Origin: Calvatia gigantea
Taxonomy: Eukaryota; Basidiomycota; Agaricomycetes; Agaricales; Lycoperdaceae
Direction of reading: 5' to 3'
Length of the DNA stretch: 64,000 bases
Assembly: GCA_025093985.1 (NCBI GenBank)
Contig: JACAAK010000003.1
Location: 1,178,001 to 1,242,000 of the forward strand
Shown here: positions 23,879 to 36,344 of the stretch, one piece after another
Layout: the number at the start of each line of letters is the position of its first letter
Position numbering within the stretch: the first letter of the stretch is position 1
Notes under the pieces: generated by a model
Databases searched by the model: none
The model's input: only the letters and a program-made list of their open reading frames with translations
Told to the model about the DNA's origin: nothing
Made by a program: the position numbers and the translations under genes

Positions 23879-25136
23879 ATGCGCCCGTATGACCACACCT
23901 GCCGTAGACAGGTGCCCCGGGTGAGTTCCTCTCAAGAAGCTACTTCAAAAGCCTCCCGAGCTGACAGGGTCGGTATGTGCTTGTAATTTCGGGGCATGAT
24001 TGGCTAACGGGCATTGGCATACCATAGGGCGATGCTATTACGTGCTCTCAGTGCGCGAAGTCGTTCAGCCAGAAGCATCAACTCCAGAGACACATGAAAG
24101 AGCACAGGTGAGGTATCTCGCGGTTTATGATCCTTGCTAATCTTACCCCCCCTACAGATGGTTTGGATGCGCCTATGGAGGTTGCTCCTATTCCACGCGC
24201 CAGAGAAACAATTTAACCGTGCATACGAAGACCCAGTGCGTATTTTGCTCCGACAATTCGCGGTATTGTCATATTGAGATCATCCATAGCACTGGCGAAA
24301 AGGATCAATTTTGCACATGGCCAGACCCCTCGACAGCTACAGGGCTTTGTGGATTCACTTGCGGTGATCCTTCATCTTTGAACCGGCACACTAAGAGGCA
24401 TGTGGCTCGAGCTGAACGTGAAGGCAAGCCCGTTCCCGCGAGGAAGTCGAAGCGGCCATCGCACTTCAACCCTATTTGGATTAGGGTCGAGCCAGGATTC
24501 AGTGATTCCCAAGGTTATAAATTTACAAAATTGGCTGGTCCAAGAAAACATTATGATCCTCCCTCTCCAAGTTCGACCGATTCGGAGGAGATACAGGAAT
24601 CTTGCTCTGTGCTATCTCAGTCGCCTCGACTACCCCAACGACTGGACTCTAGTTGCAACGCTGATCCAACGATTGAGCGGGCCCAAAATCCCCTTAGGAA
24701 TTTTCCTGAAGTCGCCGCATCCATCGATCACCACATCCCATCTGCCTCTGAAACAGGAAGTCCTCTCCCGGGTTCCCATTGCTCTGGGGAGCAGCCTCAG
24801 GTCCAACAAAGTCGTTCCGGAAAACGACGTTGCGATGATACGTGGTTCGACTACCTCCCTAACGAATATCTCGTGGACTGGCCAGTTCTCGACCGCTTCG
24901 AACCCCAATCCTTGCCCGCACCCTCGATCGAATCCGTGCTAGATTCTAATACCTTGCATGCTCTCTCTATCCTCGAATTCCATTTGGATCAACTACGACC
25001 GCTCCTTACGACTGCACAATACCCTCTTTCCTTTTTGGAGGTTGAGGCAGCGCTGTTCCGACTGGCCGAGTGCGATGGGATATTCCCGGAGACCTTTCTC
25101 GGACTCTCGAGCTCTAACCCACTGCTCAGTGAATGA
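23879..25136 (+). CDS. C2H2 zinc-finger protein
   Basis: Exon 1 encodes MRPYDHTCRRQVPR. After an intron (about 23921-24029), exon 2 gives GDAITCSQCAKSFSQKHQLQ and RHMKEHR, a canonical finger (C-x2-C-x12-H-x3-H). After a second intron the frame continues WFGCAYGGCSYSTRQRNN, a second finger. A third, irregular one ends FTCGDPSSLNRHTKRH. About 200 residues of Ser/Pro-rich sequence follow, then an acidic/leucine-rich C-terminus (LSILEFHLDQLRPLL, FLEVEAALFRLAECDG). All junctions keep phase. It is probably a nuclear DNA-binding regulator; the target is unknown. An ATG eight bases inside the same exon in another frame was rejected because its phase does not join exon 2. Confidence 0.75.
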
Positions 25137-25513
25137 AACCGCCAAGGCTCTGGAACTTCTGTGTGTATGCGGGTGGTTTTACTTTAGAGTTGGTAAGTGG
25201 TCGTCCCGCTTAGGCACGGCCACCCCTTTTCCGAAATTCTTCCTGTTGGAGGAAGGGGTTTAAAATGCATTGAGGGACCCCAATTGTTTCTTTTGTGCTT
25301 TACAATAATTGTGTGTATAATTGTTATGCTCCGTGATCATTACCTTACAATAATCCTCGGCCCCGTCCGCAAATATACCGTACCACGAGTCTGTAATTTA
25401 CCAGAGAATATGAGATCTGTTGGGAGCTCCGGCCAGTGGACAAAGCGTGGCGCGTTTTGTTCAGTTATTGGGTGAACTGTGAAGATGCCCAAGAGGAGCA
25501 GGTTCCGCCGAAA
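25137..25513. other. Intergenic, no gene seen
   Basis: Short spacer between the zinc-finger gene and the pseudokinase gene, AT-rich around 25280-25380. Confidence 0.4.
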
Positions 25514-28422
25514 ATGATCGGGCCTTGCCAACATTGTGGATCCACTCTGATCGGCTTCTCTTGCGAACCACCACCAGCATCACCTCCTGCGATACCCATT
25601 TTACAATGTCTGGTATGTCGTGCCTATTATCGTACACCTCTGATTGACTGTATAAAACTTAGTCCTCCTAGAAGCATCACCTCCACGGCGTTCCATGGCC
25701 CAGGAGCCTCAGCGGCTGGAACTTGATTCCCTCTGTTTTTCAGTAAGTAATTGTCTGTTTGCCTTGACGGTAAAGTGACGTGCACGCGTGCGTATGTTAG
25801 CACATTTTCAGGAGCCCGCCAAGTGATGTCCGTGTTGAAAACCACCAGGAACATCATGGCCTCGGCCTTAAGGTCAGTTGTCTCATCCTCTCGACTTTTT
25901 GGGGGGACCCTCACTCTTCCTTGAGTAGAACTATGTGAATATTCTTTCTGATTATAGGTGGGGGGAGGATGTGCGTAGCACTTACATTTAAGCTGTTTCG
26001 TCCTGCTCAAGTTCGCAACAGAAACCAGTCACCGGCCCAGTTACCACAAGGGCGTCTCCTCTTTACAAGACTTCGCAGGTGGCCGAGAGTGTCGATTCTA
26101 CTCAATCTACCTCTTCGTCGCTCTCGGGGTCCAGTTCTGACGTGCCTTCTCTTTCGGGTTTCCTAATCGATCCTGTCGCCCTCAAAGAAGGTTTTGGTAT
26201 CTGTATTAGACGGTCAGATGGTCGCCTGTATGCTATCAAGAAAATGTTACAAACGCGTCGAGCCTGGTCCGAGCTGACCATCCTACGGAAGATCAAAGGA
26301 AATCACGTCTTGTTCAACCAGTGGCTACATTGGGCGTTCGAGAAAGATCGTCATATCTACTTTATCATGGTATGCACCTTCTTTGTCCCCGAAAACACCT
26401 TTCTGAGTGCGTTTGAAAAGGAAAACTACCCCGGCGGAAGCCTTGCCGACGCCATCATGCACTATGGCATGCTTAGCCCGTTGGAAGTGTTCTTCTTTGC
26501 CTGTGAAATCGTACGTTCACAATTCCGCGCCATGTTAGTTGCTGATATACAGCCTCCAGTTTATAGGACTGCGGTCCCTTCATGACGTTGGGATTATCCA
26601 CCATAATGTCTCCCCGAATACGATTATCTTTGATAGTTATGGCCACGTCGTCCTTTCCGGAATAGAGTATAGTAGCTTGCAATCGAGCGGAAAGTGTCTT
26701 CATGACATTCCCACAATAGAAGACAAGGACTATCAAGCCCCGGAACTTCTGTCCGGCTGGAACCACGATACGTTGGTTGACTCTTGGTCTTTTGGAATGG
26801 TGCTGTATTTCATGTTCCGCGGCAAGGTAGGGTTTTAAAGTTGTTTTCGCAAACTCTGCCTCTGATCTCACACGCAGCATGTGTTTCTGTCTGGTAACGA
26901 AGGATCTGATCTGGGACAAATTGCCAGCAAGATTTTGTCTGAAGGTGTCCCCCACAGAGCAATACAACTTGTCAATCCGATAGCTAAGGATTTGATACTC
27001 AAAGTGAGTGCTTTCATTTTCACAGGTACCCCTGTGTGATTTATTTGCAAAGTGTCTCGAGCGCAATCCTGCCTTACGGCTAGCCACGCAAGGTATCCAG
27101 CACCACCCGTATTTTTCTAATGCGTGCGTCTTTCCCCTCCCCGGCGGTAATCTCTCCGAGTTTAATCAATTTCTAGCGACTGGGAAAAGGTCCTAAAGCG
27201 AAGGACGCCAGGTGCGACGGCACCTGACGAATGCTACGCTCTTGTGCTGACAATATCGAGTTTAGGTCCTCTCCCGCGCCAGTTTCTTGCCTCTAATATC
27301 ACTCGATCCACAAAGAATGCCAGGGACGCTGACCTGCGAGGTTTGGAAACTCCCCAGTCAGACCCCATGCCTGGGAGTCGCCAACCTGTCTCGAACCAAG
27401 CAGCGTCAGTTTCCCTCGAGTCACTGTTCACAGCTTCGGAAGGTCAAGCCAAGACCGGAACCTCCTCTGGCTCAGCCTGGTCTCTTGCACCTTTAAGAAT
27501 ATCTGCGGACGGAGTTGATTTTGCGCGTACTTTTGATCCTCGAGCACTTGAGCGTGAAGCTGGCCTCTTGAATTCCTTGGGCTACGACGATTCACTTTCA
27601 CTGGATCTGGGTTCCTCCGGTGGCATGAAAATACCGCTCCCTCGCACCTGGAACCTCCGTAAAAGGCGCTCACGTGTTATCAATCCTTGGCGGTACCTCA
27701 AATTCAAATTTGCAACTCTCCCGAAGTTGCGAGGGGAGCCGGAGTCAATTGTAGCGCATAAATACACCGCATATGCTCAGCCAATCGCGAATTTGCCCCG
27801 AGGACTGAATCAGATTGGAAGTGGAATCGGATTTACATACGTTGAAAATGCTGGACCCCCAGCTGCGGGCACCCTGGACACAAGGTTTCCTCGAATCTTT
27901 CGCCTTGCTGGTTTAGGTTCTCGGCATGAGAAGCATTCTGGCCCATCCGCAAACTTATCCTCTGCTCCAAAATCTTGTGGTCTGTTTCATGGTCTCCATG
28001 TGTCTGATTTCTGGGCTGGGCTCAAGAGTGGATCTACGGCCCCGCCTCGTCTATCAGCTTCTTCCGAGGCGGCGCAAGTGCAGGATAAATTGATTCCTGA
28101 TGATACCTCGAACTCTGCTCTCGGACCTGGTGACCTCCTCCCGGATCAATCTGAAGGGAAGAAAGACCGCTACCCCATAATTTATCCATTAGCGGAATCT
28201 ACCGTTCGCTCCTCTAGACCCGAAGGCTTGTTCTCCTTGTTGGCAACACCCACGGCATTGGCTGCAGGCAACGATGAAAATTTCCCAAGTCAAAGTGACG
28301 ATGTCATGGTACACAGAAAGGTCATACTCGTGCCAGGAGATGAAATCATCCAGTTAAGGAAGCTAAAAGAGGGTGGACTAGCTCCTGAGTCGACACTGAG
28401 GTTGGTGACGGTGCCGCATTAG
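25514..28422 (+). CDS. AGC-like pseudokinase with long C-terminal extension
   Basis: The 5' end is assembled from small exons: MIGPCQHCGSTLIGFS from 25514, KHHLHGVPWPRSLSG, PPSDVRVENHQEHHGLGLK, then KPVTGPVTTRASPLY. The kinase part follows: ALKEGFGICIRRSDG, YAIKKMLQ (the Lys is kept), YPGGSLADAI, IIHHNVSPNTIIFD, DYQAPELLSGW and VDSWSFGMVLYFM. The catalytic HRD loop is HHN, its downstream Asn is Thr, and the DFG position reads SGIE. Proton acceptor and metal ligands are therefore missing. After HPYFSN an intron (GTGCGT...CTAG, about 27125-27174) joins DWEKVLKRRTPGATAPD, which resembles the start of an AGC-kinase tail. The extension runs about 400 residues, Ser/Pro-rich, to LRLVTVPH. It is probably a scaffold or regulator. 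The far 5' exons are the least certain part. Confidence 0.7.
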
Positions 28423-28835
28423 TTGTATCCAGTGTTGTATATTGTATCCCAGTCACACTTGTTTTATACACGTCCATTTTTAGGCCATTTATTCGTCGCC
28501 TCTTTCCAGTTCAGCCAGGTCCTAATCGTTCACTTGAGTGCGCCGTGTGCATAATTCCACCCACTTCGTGGCAGTCACATATCTCTCTGTCAGTGGTCAG
28601 TACCCATCGGTGCGTCATCCAGTATGACTGCAGTGGCTCTGCACTAAGCCTCCATGTTTCGCGACTTTATCAAGGGCAAGACCGACACACGCCTTGATTA
28701 CAATTTCCGTGTAATGGATTATAAAGATCCTTAAATAACTAACCTAGGACATCATCTATATCGGAGCTAGCGCTCAAAATGACCGCGAAGATAGTTTGAA
28801 ATTTATTCCTTTGATCCCTTTATAGATATCATGTA
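28423..28835. other. Convergent intergenic region
   Basis: Shared 3' flank of the pseudokinase (+) and proline dehydrogenase (-) genes. No gene seen. Confidence 0.4.
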
Positions 28836-30936
28836 TCATGATTTCCCTGTGATTCTCTTTAAGATCTCTCTCCCTGCACGTTGTCTTTCGAGCGTGGCCT
28901 TGCCATCACCAAGAATCGACTTGTTCTCGATAGCACGACGGGACAGGTATGGCATAACTTCCACGAGGGCACCATATGGAACGTATCTTTATGTCAGGGG
29001 TTAGAATGGGATGAAAAAGATAAGACGTGGAACGGACTTGATAACAAATGGTGTAGGGGCCTTGGTTCGGTTAACGAGGTATTGTGTAAGGTCATCACTC
29101 ATGCCTGTTTGAAAGTTGCTGAAAGTGAACGATGGGGCAAAGACAATCCACGTACCGAAAAGCTGCGCAAGAGCGACCCGCTCGACAGCTTCTGGCTTCA
29201 CTTTGATCACGACCTCGCCGTCTTCCTGCCTTTGTTCTTCTGGCAAAGGTTCCGCTAGACCGTTGTGGACAAGTTCGTTCAGAACCAACTTCGCGCTTTC
29301 CCAGTTGTGAGTACCGAAGAGGACACCGACGGAAGGGAGCCCAGTGTTGGTCGTGCTCGGTGTAAGCTGAAGCGAGCTGATAGAGGTGGACCTCTTGAGC
29401 CAGGAGGACCAAGAGTTACTCGGTTTCACACGGTCAATGTCAGCAGAAGCGAGAGCCTTAGAGCTTGATTCGTCTTTCCCATTATGAACGTCATCACGAA
29501 CAACGTTGAGTAACAATTTGACACATTGATTGTAGCAATTATCCGTTTCGTCTTTGTGGGACCATACGGGTGGGAGTTCGTCCGAAGAGATCGACATAGA
29601 ATCCTTTGTATGGTGCGCGGCGATTTCGTAAGGGTGATATGCACCCCGGACGAGTTTTACTCCAAGAGCGTAATGATTCTTTCGAGCATCTTCGATGGAG
29701 AGCGCGAGATGGGATGGTGTCCTAAATATAGAAAGCAAGTTGTAAAGTTAGTTATTGGAAGCGTGGGAAGTGGGTATAAGAACAGGGACCAGGGTGGCAG
29801 GTCTACCTTCTGAGATAGGCCTGATAAGTGGTATAGACGAGAGGTTGAACAGTCGATTGTGAGCTTGTGAGGGAGTTGAATTCACGCATTAAGGCAAGTG
29901 CAACTGCGTCGATGGCGGGTTGGTACCAACTGTAATGGAGTGATGTCATAAATAAGTAATGTGGACCATGATTGTCAATGGGTCGGAAACACACCTCCAT
30001 TCGGCGTCAATGATAATTTTGACGCCGCGCTTTCTGGCGTGTTCGCAGGCACGACGGAGATCATGATAGAGCTCCCGCAGGTTGGTAACATCTTCTTTGG
30101 TAACGAGTGAGGAAGGGAGGGATGAATGAAGGACAACGTCTAGATCTGTGGATCGTGGAGAACCGGGGAATGGAACCAAATCTGGGGAACGAGTGCGGGA
30201 TTGGACGATGTATTTAGATAGGTTAATGAGAGCTTGGGCATCCGGCAGGAGGGCGGTCTGATAACGATAACGAATGTTACGTAAACGACAGGAATGCACA
30301 AGGTTGTAACTTACTATCTTCACTGCAACCCAGGTACGCCTCCCACCATCATTCAGTGAGTCTTCAAAGTCAGCTGCTACATCGATAGAGTGGATCATCT
30401 CCTTGATAATACGCTTATGGGGGGGATCATCCGCAGGCAAGGTCCCCTGATCATGCGAGGCAGCCGATGCCGGATCGACTTCTACCGAATAAGCGAGGAG
30501 TGCGCCCTTGTTACCCCTACGGAATGAACGGAGAAGGGGTAGTGTCCCCTCCGCGGTATCACCGCCAACAAACTGTGTGTTTGAGAGGTTAAGATCCGGG
30601 AACATGGTGGTTAGGATAACGGAACATACGTGGTTGAAGAAAGTCGCCCTAACGATGACCTCTGTTATGTGACGAACACCTGGGACACTTGTAAGGACAC
30701 CGAGTATGTTGGGTGAGTAGTCTACGAGTGGGGGTATGGAACACATTGTGTAGACGGTATATGATCGGATGAGAGATCCGAGGGACTGTCTTGTCTCGTT
30801 ACCTTCAAGTGAATCTGCATGAACATATCCTGCGGCCAGTAGGAGACCGCCGGAAACTGCAGCTAGACCAGAAAACTGGTCTATAAGGTCTACGATGGAG
30901 GTTACGCAGAGGCAGGCGGTAAAAGCGGGAAAGCAT
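28836..30936 (-). CDS. PUT1: Proline dehydrogenase (mitochondrial, FAD-dependent)
   Basis: Oxidises proline to pyrroline-5-carboxylate in mitochondria. The N-terminus from ATG 30936 is Arg/Ser-rich (MLSRFYRLPLRNLHRRPY), as expected of a mitochondrial presequence. A hydrophobic stretch GLAAVSGGLLLAAGYV and RSYTVYTMCSIPPLVDYS follow. The barrel shows RKRGVKIIIDAEWR, YALGVKLVRGAYHPYE, VLFGTHNWESAKLVL and YVPYGALVEVMPYLSRRAIE; the last carries the proline-binding RR. Short introns interrupt it, the last one before YVPYG, and the product ends ILKRITGKS. The frame needs a +1 shift at about 30875-30890 between the presequence and GLAAVSGG, so either there is a one-base error or the start lies elsewhere. 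It is transcribed divergently from the BCP1 gene, with 121 bp between the two ATGs. Confidence 0.87.
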
Positions 30937-30965
30937 TGGGGTGTATCGGATCTTCACCCGAGCAA

Positions 30966-30973
30966 CTTTTATA
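30966..30973 (-). promoter_or_regulatory. TATA box in the PUT1/BCP1 divergent promoter
   Basis: TATAAAAG on the minus strand, 30 bp before the proposed PUT1 ATG. That is close enough to make the ATG choice, or TATA usage, uncertain. Confidence 0.35.
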
Positions 30974-31057
30974 GCGCTAATTGGCGCGTCAGTCACATGA
31001 CCACCCCTGATAGCCCACGTGGTGGTCAATTTCTTTCTTACATTACCACTGCCTGCA

Positions 31058-32044
31058 ATGAAACGCAAACAGGGCGACAACGATGACCAGAGTGACTCCG
31101 CCTCCGACACCGTATGTCACACTCGTGTATGTTTTATGCCCGCTGACTGAGCAGAGCAGTAGTCCTTTGTCAACGTCGACTTTGATTTCTTCGACCCAAA
31201 CCCAGCCGTCGACTATCGTGCCATCCACAGGCTTCTCAACCAGCTCTTCCAGCACGATGCGGAACTTTTTAATACTCACCAGTTCACAGATCTCATTCTC
31301 AACCAACCAACAATAGGCACCACTGTCAAGACAGATGGCATCGAGAGCGACCCATATGCGCTTCTCACCGTCCTCAACATGCATCTCCATCATCAGCATG
31401 AGTCTATCAAGGCCATTGCCAATTATTGTCTCGAAAAGGTTGCAGCCGCGGAGGATAAGGCGTTTCATACGACCCTCCATGCTCTCTTCTCCCAGAACCA
31501 ACATCACGTAGGCCTCGTGATTTGCGAGCGGCTGATCAATATGCCTGTTCAGGTCATTCCTCCAATGTACGGGATGCTCGCGGACGAGCTGAGACGGGCT
31601 ATTTCAAATGTTGGCAGATCAATTCTTTGAGATTGATGCCGTTACTGATAATGTCTCCGCCAGGGCGAACCCTATTCCTTCTCGCACTTTCTCTTCATCT
31701 CCCGTAACTACCACCTCACGCCCGATGAAGAATCTGCTCTGGTCAACACTGCACCTCGTCACCGTTCCAGATCAAAAAGTGTGTCTTCGAAAAAGTCTAG
31801 GCCGACTCCATCTCGACCCGAACCAGAACCACCAGCGGACGGAATATACCCGTTCCACCCAGAAGATGACGCCATTCGCGCACTATCACTCCATTCCCTC
31901 GACTATAAATATACCAATGCATCGAACGAGCCAAGAGAACGGGATTCGTTCGGTCTGGATATCAGGGCAAGGATAATGTTACTTCCCGCGGGGAGGTTCG
32001 AGGCCCTCATTGAAAATTTGCAACAAGCTTATAGTGCTACCTAA
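31058..32044 (+). CDS. BCP1: BCP1/BCCIP family protein
   Basis: Exon 1 is MKRKQGDNDDQSDSASDT. Exon 2 starts SFVNVDFDFFDPNPAVDYRA, the family signature, and continues QFTDLILNQPTIGTTVKTDG, ESDPYALLTVLNMHLHHQ and ERLINMPVQVIPPMYGMLAD. After a second intron (GTTGGC...GCCAG) come EPYSFSHFLFISRNYHL and a C-terminal domain ending LIENLQQAYSAT. In yeast, Bcp1 is a nuclear protein that acts as a chaperone for ribosomal protein Rpl23 and in export of the Mss4 kinase; the human relative BCCIP binds BRCA2 and p21. The length (about 280 residues) fits the family. A Ser/Arg/Lys-rich linker (RHRSRSKSVSSKKSRP) lies before the last segment. The frame is intact. Confidence 0.9.
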
Positions 32045-32420
32045 ACTTTTTATGGGCGCACATGAACAATGGGTAACAAGGCGGCTGCCTCACCCACGTA
32101 TCTTTTAACAACGTCCTGCGCAAGCAGTGTGTATAAACCCCGGCTGGAACAGTAAAATCCCATTCTAAATGTGGGGATATGTGTATTTGTGATAGGTGTC
32201 AATGCGAGATATACTCTTCACATCAAATTTCGAACCACTTTTTTAAGCCGATTGCAAACCGGGGCTAGCGGCACGGCGGCCAACAGACTTCGGCATAAAT
32301 CAAAACGACAGCTTCACGAGAGTCGAGACCGCATCCGTGACAAAAGATCAATTTATCGATATAAATACTCAATGCTTTGATATCAAGTACATTATCTCCG
32401 TTTCCCTGGATACACCCCTT
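32045..32420. other. Convergent intergenic region
   Basis: Shared 3' flank of the BCP1 (+) and xylanase (-) genes. No gene seen. Confidence 0.4.
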
Positions 32421-34400
32421 TTACATAGCATTCAGAACAGCGGTGTAAGCAGCCTTGGGCCTGTAATTGTTGTCGAACAACAACGGCGTGCTGCTAGCAC
32501 GCCACGAGTTCTGCGGAACAAAACATTCAGCTCCCATCCTACATTGAAACGCAAGATAGCACAAAGACACTTACAACATCAGGCAACACCCCAGGTAGTA
32601 ATCGAAACGCAAGCAGCAGTGTTCAAGCAAGCCTTTACAACGTTCGTGTAGTCGTTCGGCGAAGCACCAGCAATATCCAACTCAGTGATCGCAACCTCAG
32701 TCCCGGCGCCGGCGAGGGCAGTGAGTGCAGCCTGGACACCACCAGTTCCTCCGGCACTGAGATGCATTTGTGTGCCGATACCGTCGATGAGGCGTGTCGA
32801 CTGGTTCTGACGTCTGACGAGGGCAACCAATCCTTGCACCTTGGCATTGTTGGAATCGAGGTTGAAGTCGTTGATGTAGAGCTTGGCGGTGCCATCAGCA
32901 GCGCGGGCGGCTTGGAAGGCGATGGTGACGAAGGACTACGGAGATAAAGAAGATTAGAAGGGGAATGAAGCAAACTGGGAATGACATTATACCTCGCCGA
33001 GGACATTGGAGAACACTGAGGAGCGGAGGCTACCGTTTTCGTTGAAAATTTCACTATAAAGATATTAGCTTCCGTGACCGGTTTGTCAGAGAGATCTACT
33101 TACTTGCAGACATCCCACTATGAGTTGGGGTTTCGAAAGGTCAGTAATTGGGTAATCAACCTCACTTTTGTCACTCACAGCTGCGCAGGTACTGGTAAGT
33201 CTATGCTTTCAAAACCAGAAGAAATGCTTACCATAGAGCTTGCCCCTGTACCTGCCAGCCAAGGTCGAAATGTGGTTCTGGATGACCGAAGTCTAGGAAC
33301 AACCCATCAGTCAACCCCTTGCATCTTTCGACTGCCACACATGCGCACCAAAGTGTTCCTGTCAGAGATGGCGGAGACCCAGCCGGGGAGCTGCGAGTGC
33401 CAGACTAGAGCCGACTATGGTCAACAAGTTGTTCGGTAGTATATAATTTGGAGAAACGCATACCGAGTGTGTGGCCACGGATCATCTTGCCGTTGGAAGT
33501 GGCCCAGTTGACGAGGAAGTCAGATCCACCGAAGTTGAATGAGCCCCTGCTGGCTGAACGTCCAATAGCATCAGCCCCCTTGTCGAGGTTGAACGAAGAG
33601 AAGAACCAACATACGTTCAATGGCATCCCACTATGAATTGAAGTCAGAATCCGTTGGCAAGAACCGTGAAAAGAGAGCATCTCGTACCTTCATTGAATTT
33701 TCCGGGGTGACGGCGCCGAAGTCAGATTTGAGAACGGCAGCATTAGCTGCGCCGCGGTTTGAGTTTGATCAACAAGCTTTAGGTGAGTGTGACAGGCATA
33801 CCAGCGATGTTAATAGTGTTTTGGTCAGCAGCAGCGCCCTATGGTCCTCACATTAATGTTCAGGCCGACAACAAATGGCAGCAGAAACCTACCCAGAATT
33901 TCTTGCCGTGAGAAGTGAAACGACCGTTGAGACCGCCAGTGGGTACACCTGTGGGAGTAGGGGTAGGGCTGGTAGTGGGGACCGTTGGGGGTCCCGTGGT
34001 TCCGCCGCCGCCGGTGCCTGGCAAGCACCTGTTTTCGTGACTTAGAGGAAATACTGGCTCTTTCAGGTAAACGAACGCACTGAGAGTACCAGTCGTTCTG
34101 TTTGACACAAGTAGTTCCAGCCACGCCTGACAGATGTAAGTTATTGACCCTATCTTTTTTTCAAGAACCCAAACTTACAACTGGTCTGTATCGGCGTAAC
34201 GTATCGGTGTGAGTAAGTTCAAGTTACAAAAAAAAGACCACGAACAGGTCCAGTCCAGCCGATACCACCACCTAGGATAGAAAATCAGAAAGTATTTGAA
34301 ACGGTTAGACAAGTGACCAACATTGTCCCCAGACGGCCGACTGGGCAGCAGCCTGGGATGCGAAGACAGCGAGAGAAACAAACGCAAGGAGTTTGTGCAT
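32421..34400 (-). CDS. Secreted endo-1,4-beta-xylanase, GH10 with N-terminal CBM1
   Basis: The signal peptide is [20 protein letters not shown] cellulose-binding CBM1 follows: [15 protein letters not shown], then [15 protein letters not shown], spread over small exons. A Gly/Thr/Pro linker ([18 protein letters not shown]) leads to the GH10 barrel: [17 protein letters not shown], then WDVCNEIFNE with the acid/base Glu, [25 protein letters not shown] and [12 protein letters not shown] with the nucleophile Glu. It ends [18 protein letters not shown]. The enzyme cleaves xylan outside the cell, which suits a plant-litter or wood decomposer. The gene has many short introns. One +1 break at 32579-32584 (GCCTGAT) interrupts WGVADVNSW near the end. 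A real mutation there would leave a truncated but possibly active enzyme; I favour a base error. Confidence 0.9.
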
Positions 34401-36344
34401 TTTGGGGAGAGCTGGAGTTACGAACTAGACAACGAGATTGTTGACTGACTTCCCATCTTACCGTTCCCTGTTAAATACCATAATTGCAGGGGAGGAAAAG
34501 CCAAACGTCACATTGTTTCCGAGCAAAAAACCCGATGCAAAATCCGAAGTTTCAATCACAATTGAGTGCCAACATTGTCATTTGACCTGTTTGAACCATT
34601 CACACAGAGGTGTGGTACAGTGATGTTACCGGTTAAACCTCGCAAGGATACCCATATTCGAGATTATTTACACAGGAATATATTTGTAGCTGTGTCGTCA
34701 CTGTTGCTCGAGCAATTTTCGGTTGCGCTGGTCCGGTCCACAAGTGGCCGAGGATCAAGGTGAGGTACAATGATAACGATGCGTTGAGTGGACTTGGTAC
34801 ACACCCAACAACCCACGCAGTGTGATACATACCAAGTCTCTGGCAGCGTTGTCGAAAGGAAGTGAAAATTAATTCGGTACCCTCGCAGAAGCCCGTTCCT
34901 GACATTGATCATATGGGCGGCTTTGGTGGTGCCCTGGTCGCCAAATGCGGAGCGCTAAGTTTACCTTCGCTAAAAATGCTGCTAAGCACGTGGAGAAATC
35001 GAATTTACATCCTTCTGTGTATGAATATGAACCATCCGGTGACATCTCGATGACACGCGGTATGCGGAGAACCTTTGCTCCTCAGGGAACTATCTGCCAA
35101 AGTGGGAGGAGAGAGGCAATTTTGGACGATGAAAACCACGTTTGAAGAAGTTTGGAGGCGATACTCCGAGCGTGGATGTGATGTGTGGTCGAGTGACCAG
35201 AATTTGGTGACAAAGAACTTGGCGGATTTATGATTTAGGCCTTTCCCCGGAAGTTAACACGCCGGGAAGGAGCATTTTGACAGGGACTTTTCCCGTATTT
35301 TATAGAAGCGACTTAACCCGGTTTGATGTGCGGCACCGTTTGCAGTGCGGATATGTTCTGAATATTTGCTAATGAGGGACCAGGAAGCTTACAATTATAG
35401 GGCCATGCAATAAACTAAACATATCTGTGATTGGATACCGTGGTATAATTGACTGGAAGAAGCTCTTCCGCATCTCGATTCTCGATGTGCTCTCAATGTG
35501 TTATCTGTAATGATTAATGAGATTGTGGTGTATACCTACATGACCCCGCCCTTTCTGCCGATCACCATGGAGAAAAAACCACTGGGTAAGTAAAGGTAAG
35601 TAAGGAGTCCCACCCTGCCTGGAAGGCGAGAGCATTTCTCCGGGGTGAATATTATCTGAAGCGGACAGCAGGAATTGATCTCCGAGCAGCCAAGCGGGTC
35701 GACCACAGCAGCTGGTTTGTCAACTGGCCTCGCGTCACGTTGCGAACCACACAATATTTCGGAACATTCTGTCGATCATACCATGCCAAGGGGCGTAGTC
35801 ACTTGGATTATTCCCACCACATCTTTGCACTAGTACACTGCGGTAACGAGTCAACGTAACGCAGGTTATATTGATATCATATCAGTCCCAAATGAAAGAA
35901 TACAGTAAGATAAACTCAGTTGCTCGAGATATGCGCGAGAACTCGTATTCATTACCTGAAAGAATACAGTAAGATAAACTACGGAATAATCAGTGAGATA
36001 AGATAGGAACAACACATAGTATACTCACCTCAGTTGCTCGAGATACGCGCGAGAACTGAGGTGACGGCTGAAAATTGTGGCCCACTTATACTACAATGGA
36101 CGGTCAAAGATAATCATAGACAATAGGTGAGGGAAATAATAGAAAGAGTGGCCATGGACAATAAGAATAAAAGAACGACTGAGGGACGCGATCCAGCGGT
36201 CAACGCCATGACCCGTGCCACTCGGCCTCAGCCCGAGTTTGCTACTCCAACACCAAAAAGTGTAGAGTAGGTCGTATTGAAGAATACACTTTTTGAACTC
36301 AATATAATATCAATACAACTCACGTCGCATTGGCTTGTCGGCAC
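34401..36344. other. Gene-poor, with repeats at its right end
   Basis: No recognisable gene; ORFs of 60-90 codons on both strands look random. From 35890 onward there are short direct and inverted repeats (listed separately). A 39-codon ORF at 36155 (MDNKNKRTTEGRDPAV...) has no known relatives that I can name. Confidence 0.35.
35895..36062. repeat. Direct repeats plus a long stem-loop motif
   Basis: A 23-bp sequence beginning GAAAGAATACAGTAAGATAA occurs at 35895 and again at 35959. A second motif, CAGTTGCTCGAGATAYGCGC followed by GAGAACT, occurs at about 35919 and 36030. The second copy is flanked so that CCTCAGTT and AACTGAGG form perfect 8-bp arms around a CTCG...CGAG inner stem. Confidence 0.6.

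Noticed and set aside
32579..32584. Antizyme-like programmed +1 frameshift in the xylanase (GCC-TGA-T)
   Set aside because: Not accepted as a biological feature, because comparable one-base insertions occur in many unrelated genes of the window, including three in RPB1. It is kept only as something to test.
35536..35754. Minus-strand ORF in the gene-poor stretch
   Set aside because: 72 codons, no start context, no domain, no neighbouring exon that fits in phase.
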